DNA of 64,000 nt. It comes from Halotia branconii CENA392. Its GTDB lineage: Bacteria > Cyanobacteriota > Cyanobacteriia > Cyanobacteriales > Nostocaceae. The notes beneath the pieces are model-generated. The model was not told the origin of the DNA. It did not search any database and was given only the letters and a program-made list of their open reading frames with translations. Location of the stretch: contig NZ_CP124543.1 in the NCBI RefSeq assembly GCF_029953635.1, positions 5,373,455-5,437,454 of the forward strand, read 5' to 3'. Position numbers and translations under genes: made by a program. Positions within the stretch are counted from its first letter, which is position 1; each line of letters starts with the position of its first letter. Positions 34,894 to 42,248 of the stretch are shown here, in pieces.

Positions 34894-34963
34894 TTTAGAA
34901 GTTATTGCTAAAGCTGCTTATGCTGAAGAACTAAAAAATCACATTCAATACTTACCTTTGTAG
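34865..34963 (+). pseudogene. C-terminal remnant of a partner (toxin-like) protein
   Basis: In a different frame overlapping the end of the DUF433 gene, VRDLEVIAKAAYAEELKNHI then QYLPL ends at TAG 34961-34963. It looks like a conserved C-terminal tail of a protein usually encoded next to DUF433 (a PIN-like/DUF5615 toxin is likely). No body of the gene remains. Confidence 0.35.
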
Positions 34964-34999
34964 TGTAATCTGGCAATAACATTAGTTCTAAGTACAAAG

Positions 35000-35209
35000 T
35001 TTCGAGTTTTGAACACCAGCTTCCGAGTTCTAAAGACCAACTTTCGAGTTATAAGCACCAACTTCCGAGTTCCGAACACTAACTTTCGAGTTATAAGCAC
35101 CAACTTCCAAGTTCCAAACATCAACTTTCAAGTTCCGAACACCAATTTTTAAGTTCCAAACATCAACTTCCGAGTTCCAAACACCAACTTCCGAGTTCAC
35201 AACGACAAC
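35000..35209. repeat. 10 x 21-bp tandem repeat array
   Basis: Ten contiguous imperfect 21-bp units, typified by TTCCGAGTTCCAAACACCAAC, TTTCGAGTTATAAGCACCAAC and variants, lie between the DUF433 remnant and the NLR gene, ending 30 bp before the NLR start. Because 21 is a multiple of 3, the minus strand reads as a heptapeptide repeat (NSEVGVW, NLKVDVW, NSEVGAY) in a 62-codon frame. No spacers, so not CRISPR. Confidence 0.9.
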
Positions 35210-35239
35210 ACCCAGCAAAATTTGTACCTGCTATCAGCA

Positions 35240-37885
35240 ATGGCGGAAAAACCCAACCCCAGTAATGCGAACAACATTGAAATGAATGTCACTGCTTCCG
35301 GTGATAGCAAGGTGACTTCAGTAGGACAGATAAATGCTGCCGAAGTCAAGATTATTGTTGAGCGTATAGAACCAATACTAGATCTATTACAACAAATCCC
35401 TAAAGTAGAATCGCCAGGGGTTCTCAAAGCCGGGAATCCCGGTAAAAGTTTAGCTTACTGGCAAGGAAGAACAGCAGAAGTTACCCAAATACAGCAATGG
35501 TTAACCGATGAAAATATCTTCTTAATTGGCATAGAAGGCATCGGTGGCACAGGTAAATCGATGCTGGCTACAAAAATTTATGATGAAATTGAGGGTTTCC
35601 CCAAGCGATTTTGGGCTGATGTCAGTTATGGGGCAGGTTTTAGCGATTTAGCTAGGCAAGTATTAACAGAGTTCGGCTTTCCGGTTCCAGAACAAGAAGC
35701 GCAATTAGTAGAAGCGCTGGTTAGGTGTTTGCGTTCTGATCAATTTTTACTGATTATTGATAACCTAGAGAGCTTATTACAACCTGATAGACAGTGGGGA
35801 AGTCTATTTTACGGCGACTTTTTCCAAGCTTGGGTGGAATCTGGCAATAATAGTAAGGTGCTAGTCACTACCAGGGAAAGACCAGAATTAAAAGGCTTTG
35901 AGTGGCTATCCCTGAAAGGTTTGCAAGTAGATGAAGGGGTAGCACTGTTAACAGTATTAGGCATTCGCGGAGATTTAACGCAGTTTGTGGAATTAGTAGA
36001 TGGGCATCCCCTACTGTTGAGATTGGTAGCAGACTTATTAAAAGAAGAATATCCCCAAGACCCGAATTTAAGCAGATTAGCAGATTTAGGCTTAGGGAAT
36101 TTGCGGCAGTTGTTAACAGATTCTCAAGTGGTAGGTATCCATCGCCGAGAAAATGTGGGGATGGTTTTGGTATTGGATGCCAGTTTTAATCGGTTGAATG
36201 AGTTACAAAAGGCGTTATTGCTGAATATTAGTGTTTATCGTGGTGCAGTTGATAGTGCGGCAGCCGTAGCGGTGTTACCGGGAAATGCAGAACCAGAAAT
36301 TGAGGGAGAATTGAGAAATCTAGTTAAGCGTTCTTTGTTGGTAGAAAAGCTCAATGGTAAGCGGCAATTTGAGTTTCAACCCGTGGTTTTGGAGTATGTG
36401 CGGTATCAGGCTGGAGATCAGATTGAGGCGCATCAACGAGCGATTTATTACTATCTTTTGAATGTTAAGCAAAAACCTTGGCAGACTAAAGAAGATATCA
36501 AAGAATATTTAGAAATTTTCTATCACTGGTATCAGTTGCAAGATTATGACTCTGCCTTTGATAGTATTTGGATTTGCGATGATTTTTTGACCTTGCGGGG
36601 TTATTACATCGACCAAGTGGAATTATATGGGCAGTTGGTCAGTAAATGGGCAGAAATTGGCGATAGAGAAAATTGGAATTATCGGGCTGTTCTCACATCA
36701 TTAGGTATTGCTTACGACTCCCTGGGAGAGTACCAACGAGCGATTGACTTCCACCAGCAGTCTTTGGAAATATCTAGGGAAATAGGTGATCGCAATGGCA
36801 TTGGTAAATCCTTAAATAATTTAGGCAATGCTTACGACTCCCTGGGAGAGTACCAACGAGCGATTGACTTCCACCAGCAGTCTTTGGAAATATCTAGGGA
36901 AATAGGTGATCGCAATGGCATTGGTAAATCCTTAAATAATTTAGGCAATGCTTACTACTCCGTGGGAGAGTACCAACGGGCGATTGACTTCCACCAGCAG
37001 TCTTTGGAAATATTAAGGGAGATAGGCGATCGCAATGGCATTGGTAATTCCTTGGGTAATTTAGGCAATGCTTACGATTCCCTGGGAGAGTACCAACGGG
37101 CGATTGAGTTCTTACAGCAGTCTTTGGAAATATTAAGGGAGATAGGCGATCGCAATGGCATTGGTAATTCCTTAATCGGTTTAGGCAATGCTTACTTATA
37201 CCAGGGAGAGTACCAACGGGGGATTGAGTTCTACCAGCAGTCTTTGGAAATATTAAGGGAGATAGGCGATCGCAATGGCATTGGTAATTCCTTAATCGGT
37301 TTAGGCAATGCTTACTTATACCAGGGAGAGTACCAACGGGGGATTGAGTTCTACCAGCAGTCTTTGGCAATATCTGGGGAGATAGGCGATCGCTATACAG
37401 AAAGTTTATCCTTGCTAAATTTGGGTCTTGCTTACTTATACCAGGGAGAATCTCAACAAGCGATTGAGTTCTACCAGCAGTCTTTGGAGATATCTAGGGA
37501 GATAGGCAATCGCAATTCTGAAGGCAAATCCTTAGGTAATTTGGGTCTTGCTTACTTATACCAGGGACAGTACCAACAAGCGATTGAGTTCCACCAGCAG
37601 TCTTTGGCAATATCTGGGGAGATAGGCGATCGTAATTCTGAAGCTAAAGCCTGGTTTAATTTAGGTTTAATATTAGAAAACGTCAACCGAGAATCAGATG
37701 CGCTTGGTGCTTATCGCAATGCCTGTGAACTGTTTCAGGCGATGGGACTTGATGTCAATGTGCAAGATTGCAACGATGCCATTGAGCGTCTTTCGCAACC
37801 TAAAGCGCCTGTAGTTTCTCACCGTAGGTTCTGGGCGTGGTTGCGTCGATTGTGGCGTTGGCTTCGCTCTTGGTTGCGGCGGTAA
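35240..37885 (+). CDS. NLR-like signalling NTPase: N-terminal amyloid-type motif, NB-ARC-like core, TPR repeats
   Basis: The 881-residue protein opens with NNIEMNVTASGDSKVTSVGQ then INAAEV (residues 11-36), the motif also found at the C-terminus of the small protein at 33962. An NTPase core follows: P-loop GIGGTGKS with Lys106, Walker B FLLIIDNLESLL (Asp174), VLVTTRERPEL (sensor), and VDGHPLLLRLVADLL (GxP-type motif), then a winged-helix-like region with SVYRGAVDSAAAVAVLPG. From about 488 to 810 there are about eight 40-residue TPRs (LGNAYDSLGEYQRAIDFHQQ) that are nearly identical at DNA level (120-bp period). It ends with RFWAWLRRLWRWLRSWLRR, a cationic aromatic tail. The ATG at 35240 is preferred to a TTG at 35222. 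Likely role: sensing by TPRs, ATP-driven assembly, and activation of the effector. Confidence 0.85.
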   Translation: MAEKPNPSNANNIEMNVTASGDSKVTSVGQINAAEVKIIVERIEPILDLLQQIPKVESPGVLKAGNPGKSLAYWQGRTAEVTQIQQWLTDENIFLIGIEGIGGTGKSMLATKIYDEIEGFPKRFWADVSYGAGFSDLARQVLTEFGFPVPEQEAQLVEALVRCLRSDQFLLIIDNLESLLQPDRQWGSLFYGDFFQAWVESGNNSKVLVTTRERPELKGFEWLSLKGLQVDEGVALLTVLGIRGDLTQFVELVDGHPLLLRLVADLLKEEYPQDPNLSRLADLGLGNLRQLLTDSQVVGIHRRENVGMVLVLDASFNRLNELQKALLLNISVYRGAVDSAAAVAVLPGNAEPEIEGELRNLVKRSLLVEKLNGKRQFEFQPVVLEYVRYQAGDQIEAHQRAIYYYLLNVKQKPWQTKEDIKEYLEIFYHWYQLQDYDSAFDSIWICDDFLTLRGYYIDQVELYGQLVSKWAEIGDRENWNYRAVLTSLGIAYDSLGEYQRAIDFHQQSLEISREIGDRNGIGKSLNNLGNAYDSLGEYQRAIDFHQQSLEISREIGDRNGIGKSLNNLGNAYYSVGEYQRAIDFHQQSLEILREIGDRNGIGNSLGNLGNAYDSLGEYQRAIEFLQQSLEILREIGDRNGIGNSLIGLGNAYLYQGEYQRGIEFYQQSLEILREIGDRNGIGNSLIGLGNAYLYQGEYQRGIEFYQQSLAISGEIGDRYTESLSLLNLGLAYLYQGESQQAIEFYQQSLEISREIGNRNSEGKSLGNLGLAYLYQGQYQQAIEFHQQSLAISGEIGDRNSEAKAWFNLGLILENVNRESDALGAYRNACELFQAMGLDVNVQDCNDAIERLSQPKAPVVSHRRFWAWLRRLWRWLRSWLRR

Positions 37886-37943
37886 AATAAGATGTAAAAA
37901 TAGTGATGAACATCTAATTGAAGACAGAAAAATATTTGACATC

Positions 37944-38192
37944 ATGCTACAAAATATCTATCAACTCTCCTTGACATTTGAGCAAATTCTTACTTTAGTC
38001 AAACAACTGTCTGATTCAGAAAAGTTTTTACTAAGCAAAGAACTAGAAAAAGAAACATTGAATAAAAAGTTAACTCAGTTACTAGAAATATTTCAAACTG
38101 ATGAATTATCCTTTGAGGAAATTACAGAGGAAGTAGAAATCGCCCGTTATCAAATTTATGCCAGAAAACAAATTAATCAAGATAATTATTGA
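37944..38192 (+). CDS. antitoxin-like protein of a PIN pair
   Basis: The 82-residue acidic helical protein (MLQNIYQLSLTFEQILTLVK, then LSDSEKFLLSKELEKETLNKKL, ending in SFEEITEEVEIARYQIYARK) resembles small cyanobacterial antitoxins encoded directly before PIN-domain toxins. The start of such a toxin overlaps its 3-prime end (38158) but is truncated. The antitoxin may therefore now be an orphan. Confidence 0.65.
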   Translation: MLQNIYQLSLTFEQILTLVKQLSDSEKFLLSKELEKETLNKKLTQLLEIFQTDELSFEEITEEVEIARYQIYARKQINQDNY

Positions 38193-38259
38193 TACTAATC
38201 TTTGGATTATCATTAACCGAGAATCAGATGCACAGGGTGAGCGATCGCAATGCGCGTGA
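38158..38259 (+). pseudogene. truncated PIN-domain toxin
   Basis: A frame overlapping the antitoxin end reads MPENKLIKIIIDTNLWIIIN, the first strand of a PIN nuclease with its catalytic Asp (IIDTNLW). It then runs into RESDAQGERSQCA and stops at 38257-38259. From 38215 onward the DNA matches the tail of the NLR gene, so the toxin was cut by recombination with a copy of that tail. Confidence 0.65.
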
Positions 38260-38293
38260 ACTATTTGAGAAAATGAGACTTGATGCAAGTAAT
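38215..38293 (+). repeat. degenerate duplicate of the NLR gene tail
   Basis: The 17 bp AACCGAGAATCAGATGC at 38215-38231 are identical to 37685-37701 in the NLR gene. The following sequence encodes RNARELFEKMRLDASN in one frame, similar to YRNACELFQAMGLDVN of the NLR C-terminal region. It is a partial copy of the NLR 3-prime end placed about 530 bp downstream. Confidence 0.7.
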
Positions 38294-38611
38294 ATTTACT
38301 TGCCACATAATTTAATTATCACTTTTTAGTAACTAATATTCATCATCTCATATAGTAGTTAACTTTGATGTTTTAACTTATTCGTGTAGGCATAAAACAG
38401 GAAACAAACAAGATAGACAATTAGCAATGCTTATAATGAGTCTCACTTTTTACCCTTATCAAGTTATACTAAATCTTTTTCAACAATCAAAAATATTTTC
38501 TATCCTAAGGAAGTTCCTGAACCAAAAGGCATACGCCATAATATAAATGTGACTTTATGTCTAGATCTCTAGAAAATTTTATCCAAATTAGCTAAATAGC
38601 AAGAGTTGAAA
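38294..38611. other. AT-rich spacer, no gene seen
   Basis: About 320 bp of AT-rich sequence between the degenerate NLR tail copy and the coiled-coil gene. No convincing frame, hairpin or repeat was recognised; it should hold the promoter of the downstream gene. Confidence 0.35.
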
Positions 38612-39412
38612 ATGCCTAATAATATCAAAGAACAAATTCAAACAGACTTACAACAAGTTAAAGAAACTGGACAGTTAAGAACTGAACGGATTCGTGAAAT
38701 TGTGAAAGCCGCAGTTTCTCAGGTAGCTTCTGAGTTTAAAGCAGGCTCTACTGAAATTCGTACCCTTGTGAAAGATGCTGTTTCTGCTGTCATTGAAAAT
38801 CTACAAGATAAAGGTACAGAATTTCAAGAAGATGTCACAGCATCAATTGAAGGTGCGTTGGAAGGAGTTAATAATAAAAGACACATGGCTATTGTTGAGA
38901 CTCAAGCAGAAGTTAAAAGACTACAAGCTCAACTTGATAGCGAAGAAGAACAACTCCAGCAAGAAGTTGATGGAATTTTAGTAGAAATTGAAGAAACGGG
39001 CAAAGAAAAAACTGCGGATACTAAAACTGTAATTGAATCTGCTGTAAATAATGTCAAAAATAGTGAAGAAGTAGCCTTATTAAAGAAGCGTTATGCTCAA
39101 TTACAAGCACAACTAGCTATTGTTCGAGCTAATTTGGCTGCGCGTTACGGCGGACGTTCGGAGGAAGTTAAAGATTATCTTGATGAGGCGAAAAACTGGT
39201 ACGAGCAAGCTCGTCCGCAAGCCGAAGCCGTAGCTATACAAGTAGAACAAAAGCGATCGCAGTTAGAAAATAAACTAAGTGAAGCAGGGACAACAATAGC
39301 TAAAAAAGAGCGTCAAGTCAAACAAACTCTGAGAGAGTTACTGCTAGCAACAGCAGATTTATTTAAAGAAAAAGAACCTGCCGAGCAACAAAAAGATCAT
39401 GTTCACAAATAA
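38612..39412 (+). CDS. long coiled-coil / apolipoprotein-like helical protein
   Basis: The 266-residue protein is almost entirely charged amphipathic helix: IKEQIQTDLQQVKETGQLRT, FKAGSTEIRTLVKDAVSAVI, VKRLQAQLDSEEEQLQQEVDG, ending in KEKEPAEQQKDHVHK. There is no catalytic motif, signal or membrane segment. The N-terminal 11-residue periodicity (VKDAVSAVIENLQDKGTEFQEDV) recalls apolipoprotein- or LEA-like proteins, which bind membranes or protect in stress; this is an inference. ATG at 38612 is preferred to the TTG two codons earlier. A strong hairpin follows 7 bp after the stop. Confidence 0.72.
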   Translation: MPNNIKEQIQTDLQQVKETGQLRTERIREIVKAAVSQVASEFKAGSTEIRTLVKDAVSAVIENLQDKGTEFQEDVTASIEGALEGVNNKRHMAIVETQAEVKRLQAQLDSEEEQLQQEVDGILVEIEETGKEKTADTKTVIESAVNNVKNSEEVALLKKRYAQLQAQLAIVRANLAARYGGRSEEVKDYLDEAKNWYEQARPQAEAVAIQVEQKRSQLENKLSEAGTTIAKKERQVKQTLRELLLATADLFKEKEPAEQQKDHVHK

Positions 39413-39419
39413 TGTTTAC

Positions 39420-39448
39420 ATCCCCGACTTCTTGAAGAAGTCGGGGAT
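39420..39448 (+). terminator. 12-bp hairpin ATCCCCGACTTC
   Basis: ATCCCCGACTTC (39420-39431) pairs perfectly with GAAGTCGGGGAT (39437-39448) around TTGAA, right after the coiled-coil gene. There is little T run. The same palindrome is, to my knowledge, frequent in cyanobacterial spacers. Confidence 0.65.
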
Positions 39449-39463
39449 CTCGCAGCATCAAAC

Positions 39464-39495
39464 AAAAAATAGATTGGGCATTACCCAATCTATTT
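39464..39495 (-). terminator. terminator of the Pmp3-type gene
   Basis: AAATAGATTGGG (39467-39478) and CCCAATCTATTT (39484-39495) form a 12-bp stem with a 5-nt loop. On the minus strand it is followed by a T run and lies 35 bp after the stop at 39530. Confidence 0.75.
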
Positions 39496-39529
39496 AATTT
39501 GATGGGAGATATTTAATCAACCGGAATCT

Positions 39530-39721
39530 TTAATAGATACGTTCTTCTCTACTCATTTTTTCTTCATGCTTGGCAATAACCCAGATTGCATGGATACTAC
39601 CGGGAAGCCAGCCTAAAAGTGTGAGTAAAACATTAATCACAAACGTTGGGCCAATTCCAACTGTCAGAAAAACGCCTAAAGGAGGCACTAGCAAACCTAG
39701 AAGAAAACGAACTAATTTCAT
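39530..39721 (-). CDS. YqaE/Pmp3 family small membrane protein
   Basis: The 63-residue protein (MKLVRFLLGLLVPPLGVFLT, then VGIGPTFVINVLLTLLGWLPGSIHAIWVI) has two transmembrane helices and the PPLGVFL...LLTLLGWLPGxIHAxWVI signature of the Pmp3/YqaE (UPF0057) family, stress-related proteins affecting membrane potential in yeast and plants. Confidence 0.93.
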   Translation of the reverse strand: MKLVRFLLGLLVPPLGVFLTVGIGPTFVINVLLTLLGWLPGSIHAIWVIAKHEEKMSREERIY

Positions 39722-39813
39722 GACTTTGTTACAATATTTTGATTGTGTTTAAAGATATGTGACGGTAGGTAGATACTTGAATTAACTGAGTTCCCACCTA
39801 CACTTTTGCTTGC

Positions 39814-40215
39814 TTATCTTGATGGTAGTTCACCTTTGGTGTTTACATCTTGACTACCAGTTAAAGCAGGATTTTTTTCAGCAAAGTAATTATTAATGAA
39901 GGTGCTAGCAAAAGATAGAATCACAGGTCCAAGAAGAAAAGCAATAATTCCTCGAACTGCGAAACCAGGAACTAATAATGCTGCTAACCAAAAACACAAC
40001 CCGTTAATTACCAGCGAAAATGTTCCTAATGTGAGAAAGTTGAGTGGTAAAGAAAGAGTGGAAAGAACTGGCTTAACTGAACCGTTAATCAAGCCAATCA
40101 CTAAAGCAGCAACTATAGCCGCTGGAAAATTCGCAATATTAACGCCTGGTACTACTAGATCAACAATTAATAAACTCAGTGCCGTAGCAATAGCTGTTAG
40201 AAATGTTCCCAACAT
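39814..40215 (-). CDS. phage-holin-family (YvlD-like) membrane protein
   Basis: The 133-residue protein has four hydrophobic segments and conserved pieces ALVIGLINGSVKPVLSTLSLPLNFLTLGTFSLVING and LVPGFAVRGIIAFLLGPVILSF, typical of the PF04020 family (holin superfamily IV/YvlD). In free-living bacteria these are chromosomal envelope proteins, not lysis holins. It lies 92 bp upstream of, and on the same strand as, the Pmp3-type gene, so both may belong to a membrane-stress unit. Confidence 0.85.
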   Translation of the reverse strand: MLGTFLTAIATALSLLIVDLVVPGVNIANFPAAIVAALVIGLINGSVKPVLSTLSLPLNFLTLGTFSLVINGLCFWLAALLVPGFAVRGIIAFLLGPVILSFASTFINNYFAEKNPALTGSQDVNTKGELPSR

Positions 40216-40499
40216 TGTTTTTTCCCTAAAAGTTACAGAATAGGTTTTCTAAGAATCCTTATCTATCTCATTTTTAAAAAAATGCTAGATTTTAACATCT
40301 CTTATAAGATAGATTTTGCTTCTACCATTTGGATGATTAATGAACACTTGGTGAGAGGTAGTATTCTTCTTACCCAAAGTCTATTTTAGGAGATAGAAGA
40401 ACATACCAGCGGATTTATCTGCCTTATGAAGAATGATGAGCTATCGTATCTTTTATGTGAAATTGATTTTTCATAGAGTAAACGGCTCATATTAACCTC

Positions 40500-42016
40500 C
40501 TTGAGTTTGGACTAATCTGCATTTAGCAGGAATGAAGAGAAGGCAAAAGAAAGTTACCCAGCTTTGTTAGAGGCTGAGTTAAGTGGAATCGTTAAAAAAG
40601 AAGCAGAAACTAAGCAGCAGTTAGATTAGCGTTCTTAAGTGATTCTTCGGTTTTAGGTTTTTTAGATGCGTGTTTTTTGACAGTGAGATAACGGGGACGT
40701 TGAGGTGGCTGATGCCCTTGGGCACGCCCAGGTGATAACCCTTGAGTTTTCGGGGGTTGAGCAGGAGTGCCAATAGTGGCTAAAATTAGAGGAAAGGCTT
40801 GTGCTACACGTCCTGGAGACAGTTTATCCTGAGTCGATTGCCAGGGCAAGGGGGAATCAATACAGGCAACTCTTGCGAACCAGAGTTGCCAAGTTAGCAG
40901 GGGCATCAAGTCACTCCATCGCTCTGCGGCCCGAGTAGAACTCAATTGAGGCTGTGTCCAATATAACCTCTGCTTGGCAAATCGATACCAATGCTCTAAA
41001 GCAAAGCGGCATAGGTATTTTTGCCAGAGATTCTCTAATGGAGGCATTGTCTGACCCAACCAAGCTAGCCATAAAGGTTGAAACTTCCGATTACGTCCTA
41101 CTGGTTGGAGTACCTCGACGCGAATGATTTCCATTGCCCGGTTTGGGGACTGAAGGAAATGAAATCCACTCCAACGCATTACTTTCACTCGACCAACTTT
41201 CGGGTCTTCAACTTCCAGAGTTTCAGTTGCCTCTGGCCAAGTTTGGGGGTCATTGAGCTTAAACTTGTGACCATGTTTACATGGTGCGCCTCGTCCTTTA
41301 TAAGTACCGGGTGTACCCCATACACATCGGTTAGATGCTAAACGCAACAATAGGTCTGCGTTAATCTCCTCCGTGGCTTGGACAAATTTGGCGTTGCCGT
41401 AGCCTCGGTCATAAGCTGCAAGTGGTCTAGTGCCTAACTCACGGGTGACAAGTTTTAGTTGGAATGCGGCTTTACTCGTTGGCGTTTCAAAGGTGGTTAT
41501 CCGTTCATGTTTCAACGGTAATGCCCAACTCCCATCCGCCTCTGGTATCCACGCTAACGTACTGTAACTTTGTCCGATGCCTATGCTCCCCCCTCTATCC
41601 CCATGAAAAGTTCTTTCTTTTAGTGTCTTCGCTTCTGGTCTTGCCCAAAAGCTATGATCTCCTGCTAGAAATGGCTGTTCATCCGTCTCTACCTCCTGTA
41701 CCAGTAGCTTCATCAGCAACATTTTCGGTGGACGACTATCATGTAGTGCTGCATAAATGCTCGACCATTGCCGTCGAAATACTGGGCTTTGTGACAAGCT
41801 TACAAATGATGGGATACTCGGACTTGTCAATACTGCATCCATCAATTCAAATACTGCATCTTTGGCCTTCCCCAAACTATCGTAGATACCTTGGCGGAAT
41901 TTTTCTAGTTGTGTCAGGATCATCACGTCAATGATTTATTGATTACTTTCATTGACTTTACGGCAGTCAGTGTTACTGCTGACTGCTTTTCTCTAGCTTT
42001 TTAGTCCAAACTCCAG
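40500..42016 (-). mobile_element. complete insertion sequence with 16-bp inverted repeats
   Basis: The left end CTTGAGTTTGGACTAA (40500-40515) is the inverse of the right end, 42001-42016 (CTGGAGTTTGGACTAA when inverted), with one mismatch. The 6-bp word AACCTC directly flanks both ends (40494-40499 and 42017-42022) and is probably the target duplication. The element is 1,517 bp and carries one transposase gene. Confidence 0.8.
40610..41923 (-). CDS. IS4/IS5-like DDE transposase
   Basis: The 437-residue transposase starts MILTQLEKFRQGIYDSLGKA. Candidate catalytic residues are Asp in FLAGDHSFWARPEAKT, Asp in RPLAAYDRGYGNAKF, and Glu in RFALEHWYRFAKQRLYWTQ. It resembles a DDE family abundant in cyanobacteria (annotated elsewhere as an NF041680-type transposase, from memory). 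The basic tail (KKHASKKPKTEESLKNA) is normal. The frame is intact and the inverted repeats are nearly perfect, so the element may be active. Confidence 0.88.
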   Translation of the reverse strand: MILTQLEKFRQGIYDSLGKAKDAVFELMDAVLTSPSIPSFVSLSQSPVFRRQWSSIYAALHDSRPPKMLLMKLLVQEVETDEQPFLAGDHSFWARPEAKTLKERTFHGDRGGSIGIGQSYSTLAWIPEADGSWALPLKHERITTFETPTSKAAFQLKLVTRELGTRPLAAYDRGYGNAKFVQATEEINADLLLRLASNRCVWGTPGTYKGRGAPCKHGHKFKLNDPQTWPEATETLEVEDPKVGRVKVMRWSGFHFLQSPNRAMEIIRVEVLQPVGRNRKFQPLWLAWLGQTMPPLENLWQKYLCRFALEHWYRFAKQRLYWTQPQLSSTRAAERWSDLMPLLTWQLWFARVACIDSPLPWQSTQDKLSPGRVAQAFPLILATIGTPAQPPKTQGLSPGRAQGHQPPQRPRYLTVKKHASKKPKTEESLKNANLTAA

Positions 42017-42024
42017 AACCTCCT

Positions 42025-42248
42025 GAAACATCATTATTTACACAACAATTGCCTCAATCAAAATCAGCAATCAATATTTTTCTGAAAGTTATATTCCAAT
42101 GCGATCAAATCAGTTAAGTAGTCGTGCAAAATTAAATTCATTTGTGGAGAGAGTGAACAGAGAAACAATCTGTGTAATTAATTATGCTTAAGTACTTATC
42201 GGTTATCAGTTATCACTGTTTACTATTAAGACCTGTTTTTTGCTATCT
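42025..42248. other. spacer, no gene seen
   Basis: This 220-bp spacer right of the IS holds no credible gene. Together with 40216-40493 it formed one spacer before the IS inserted. Confidence 0.4.

Noticed and set aside
35000..35209. CRISPR array
   Set aside because: Units are contiguous with no unique spacers and no cas genes are near; the same applies to 29775-30036.
35030..35218. Heptapeptide-repeat protein on the minus strand
   Set aside because: The frame is open only because the DNA repeat is 21 bp; no RBS or start context is seen. Kept as a note, not as a gene.
36894..37370. 158-codon frame opposite the TPR repeats
   Set aside because: Repeated shadow of the NLR TPR array on the other strand.
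39814..40215. Prophage lysis holin
   Set aside because: The family is chromosomal in most bacteria and no phage genes are adjacent.
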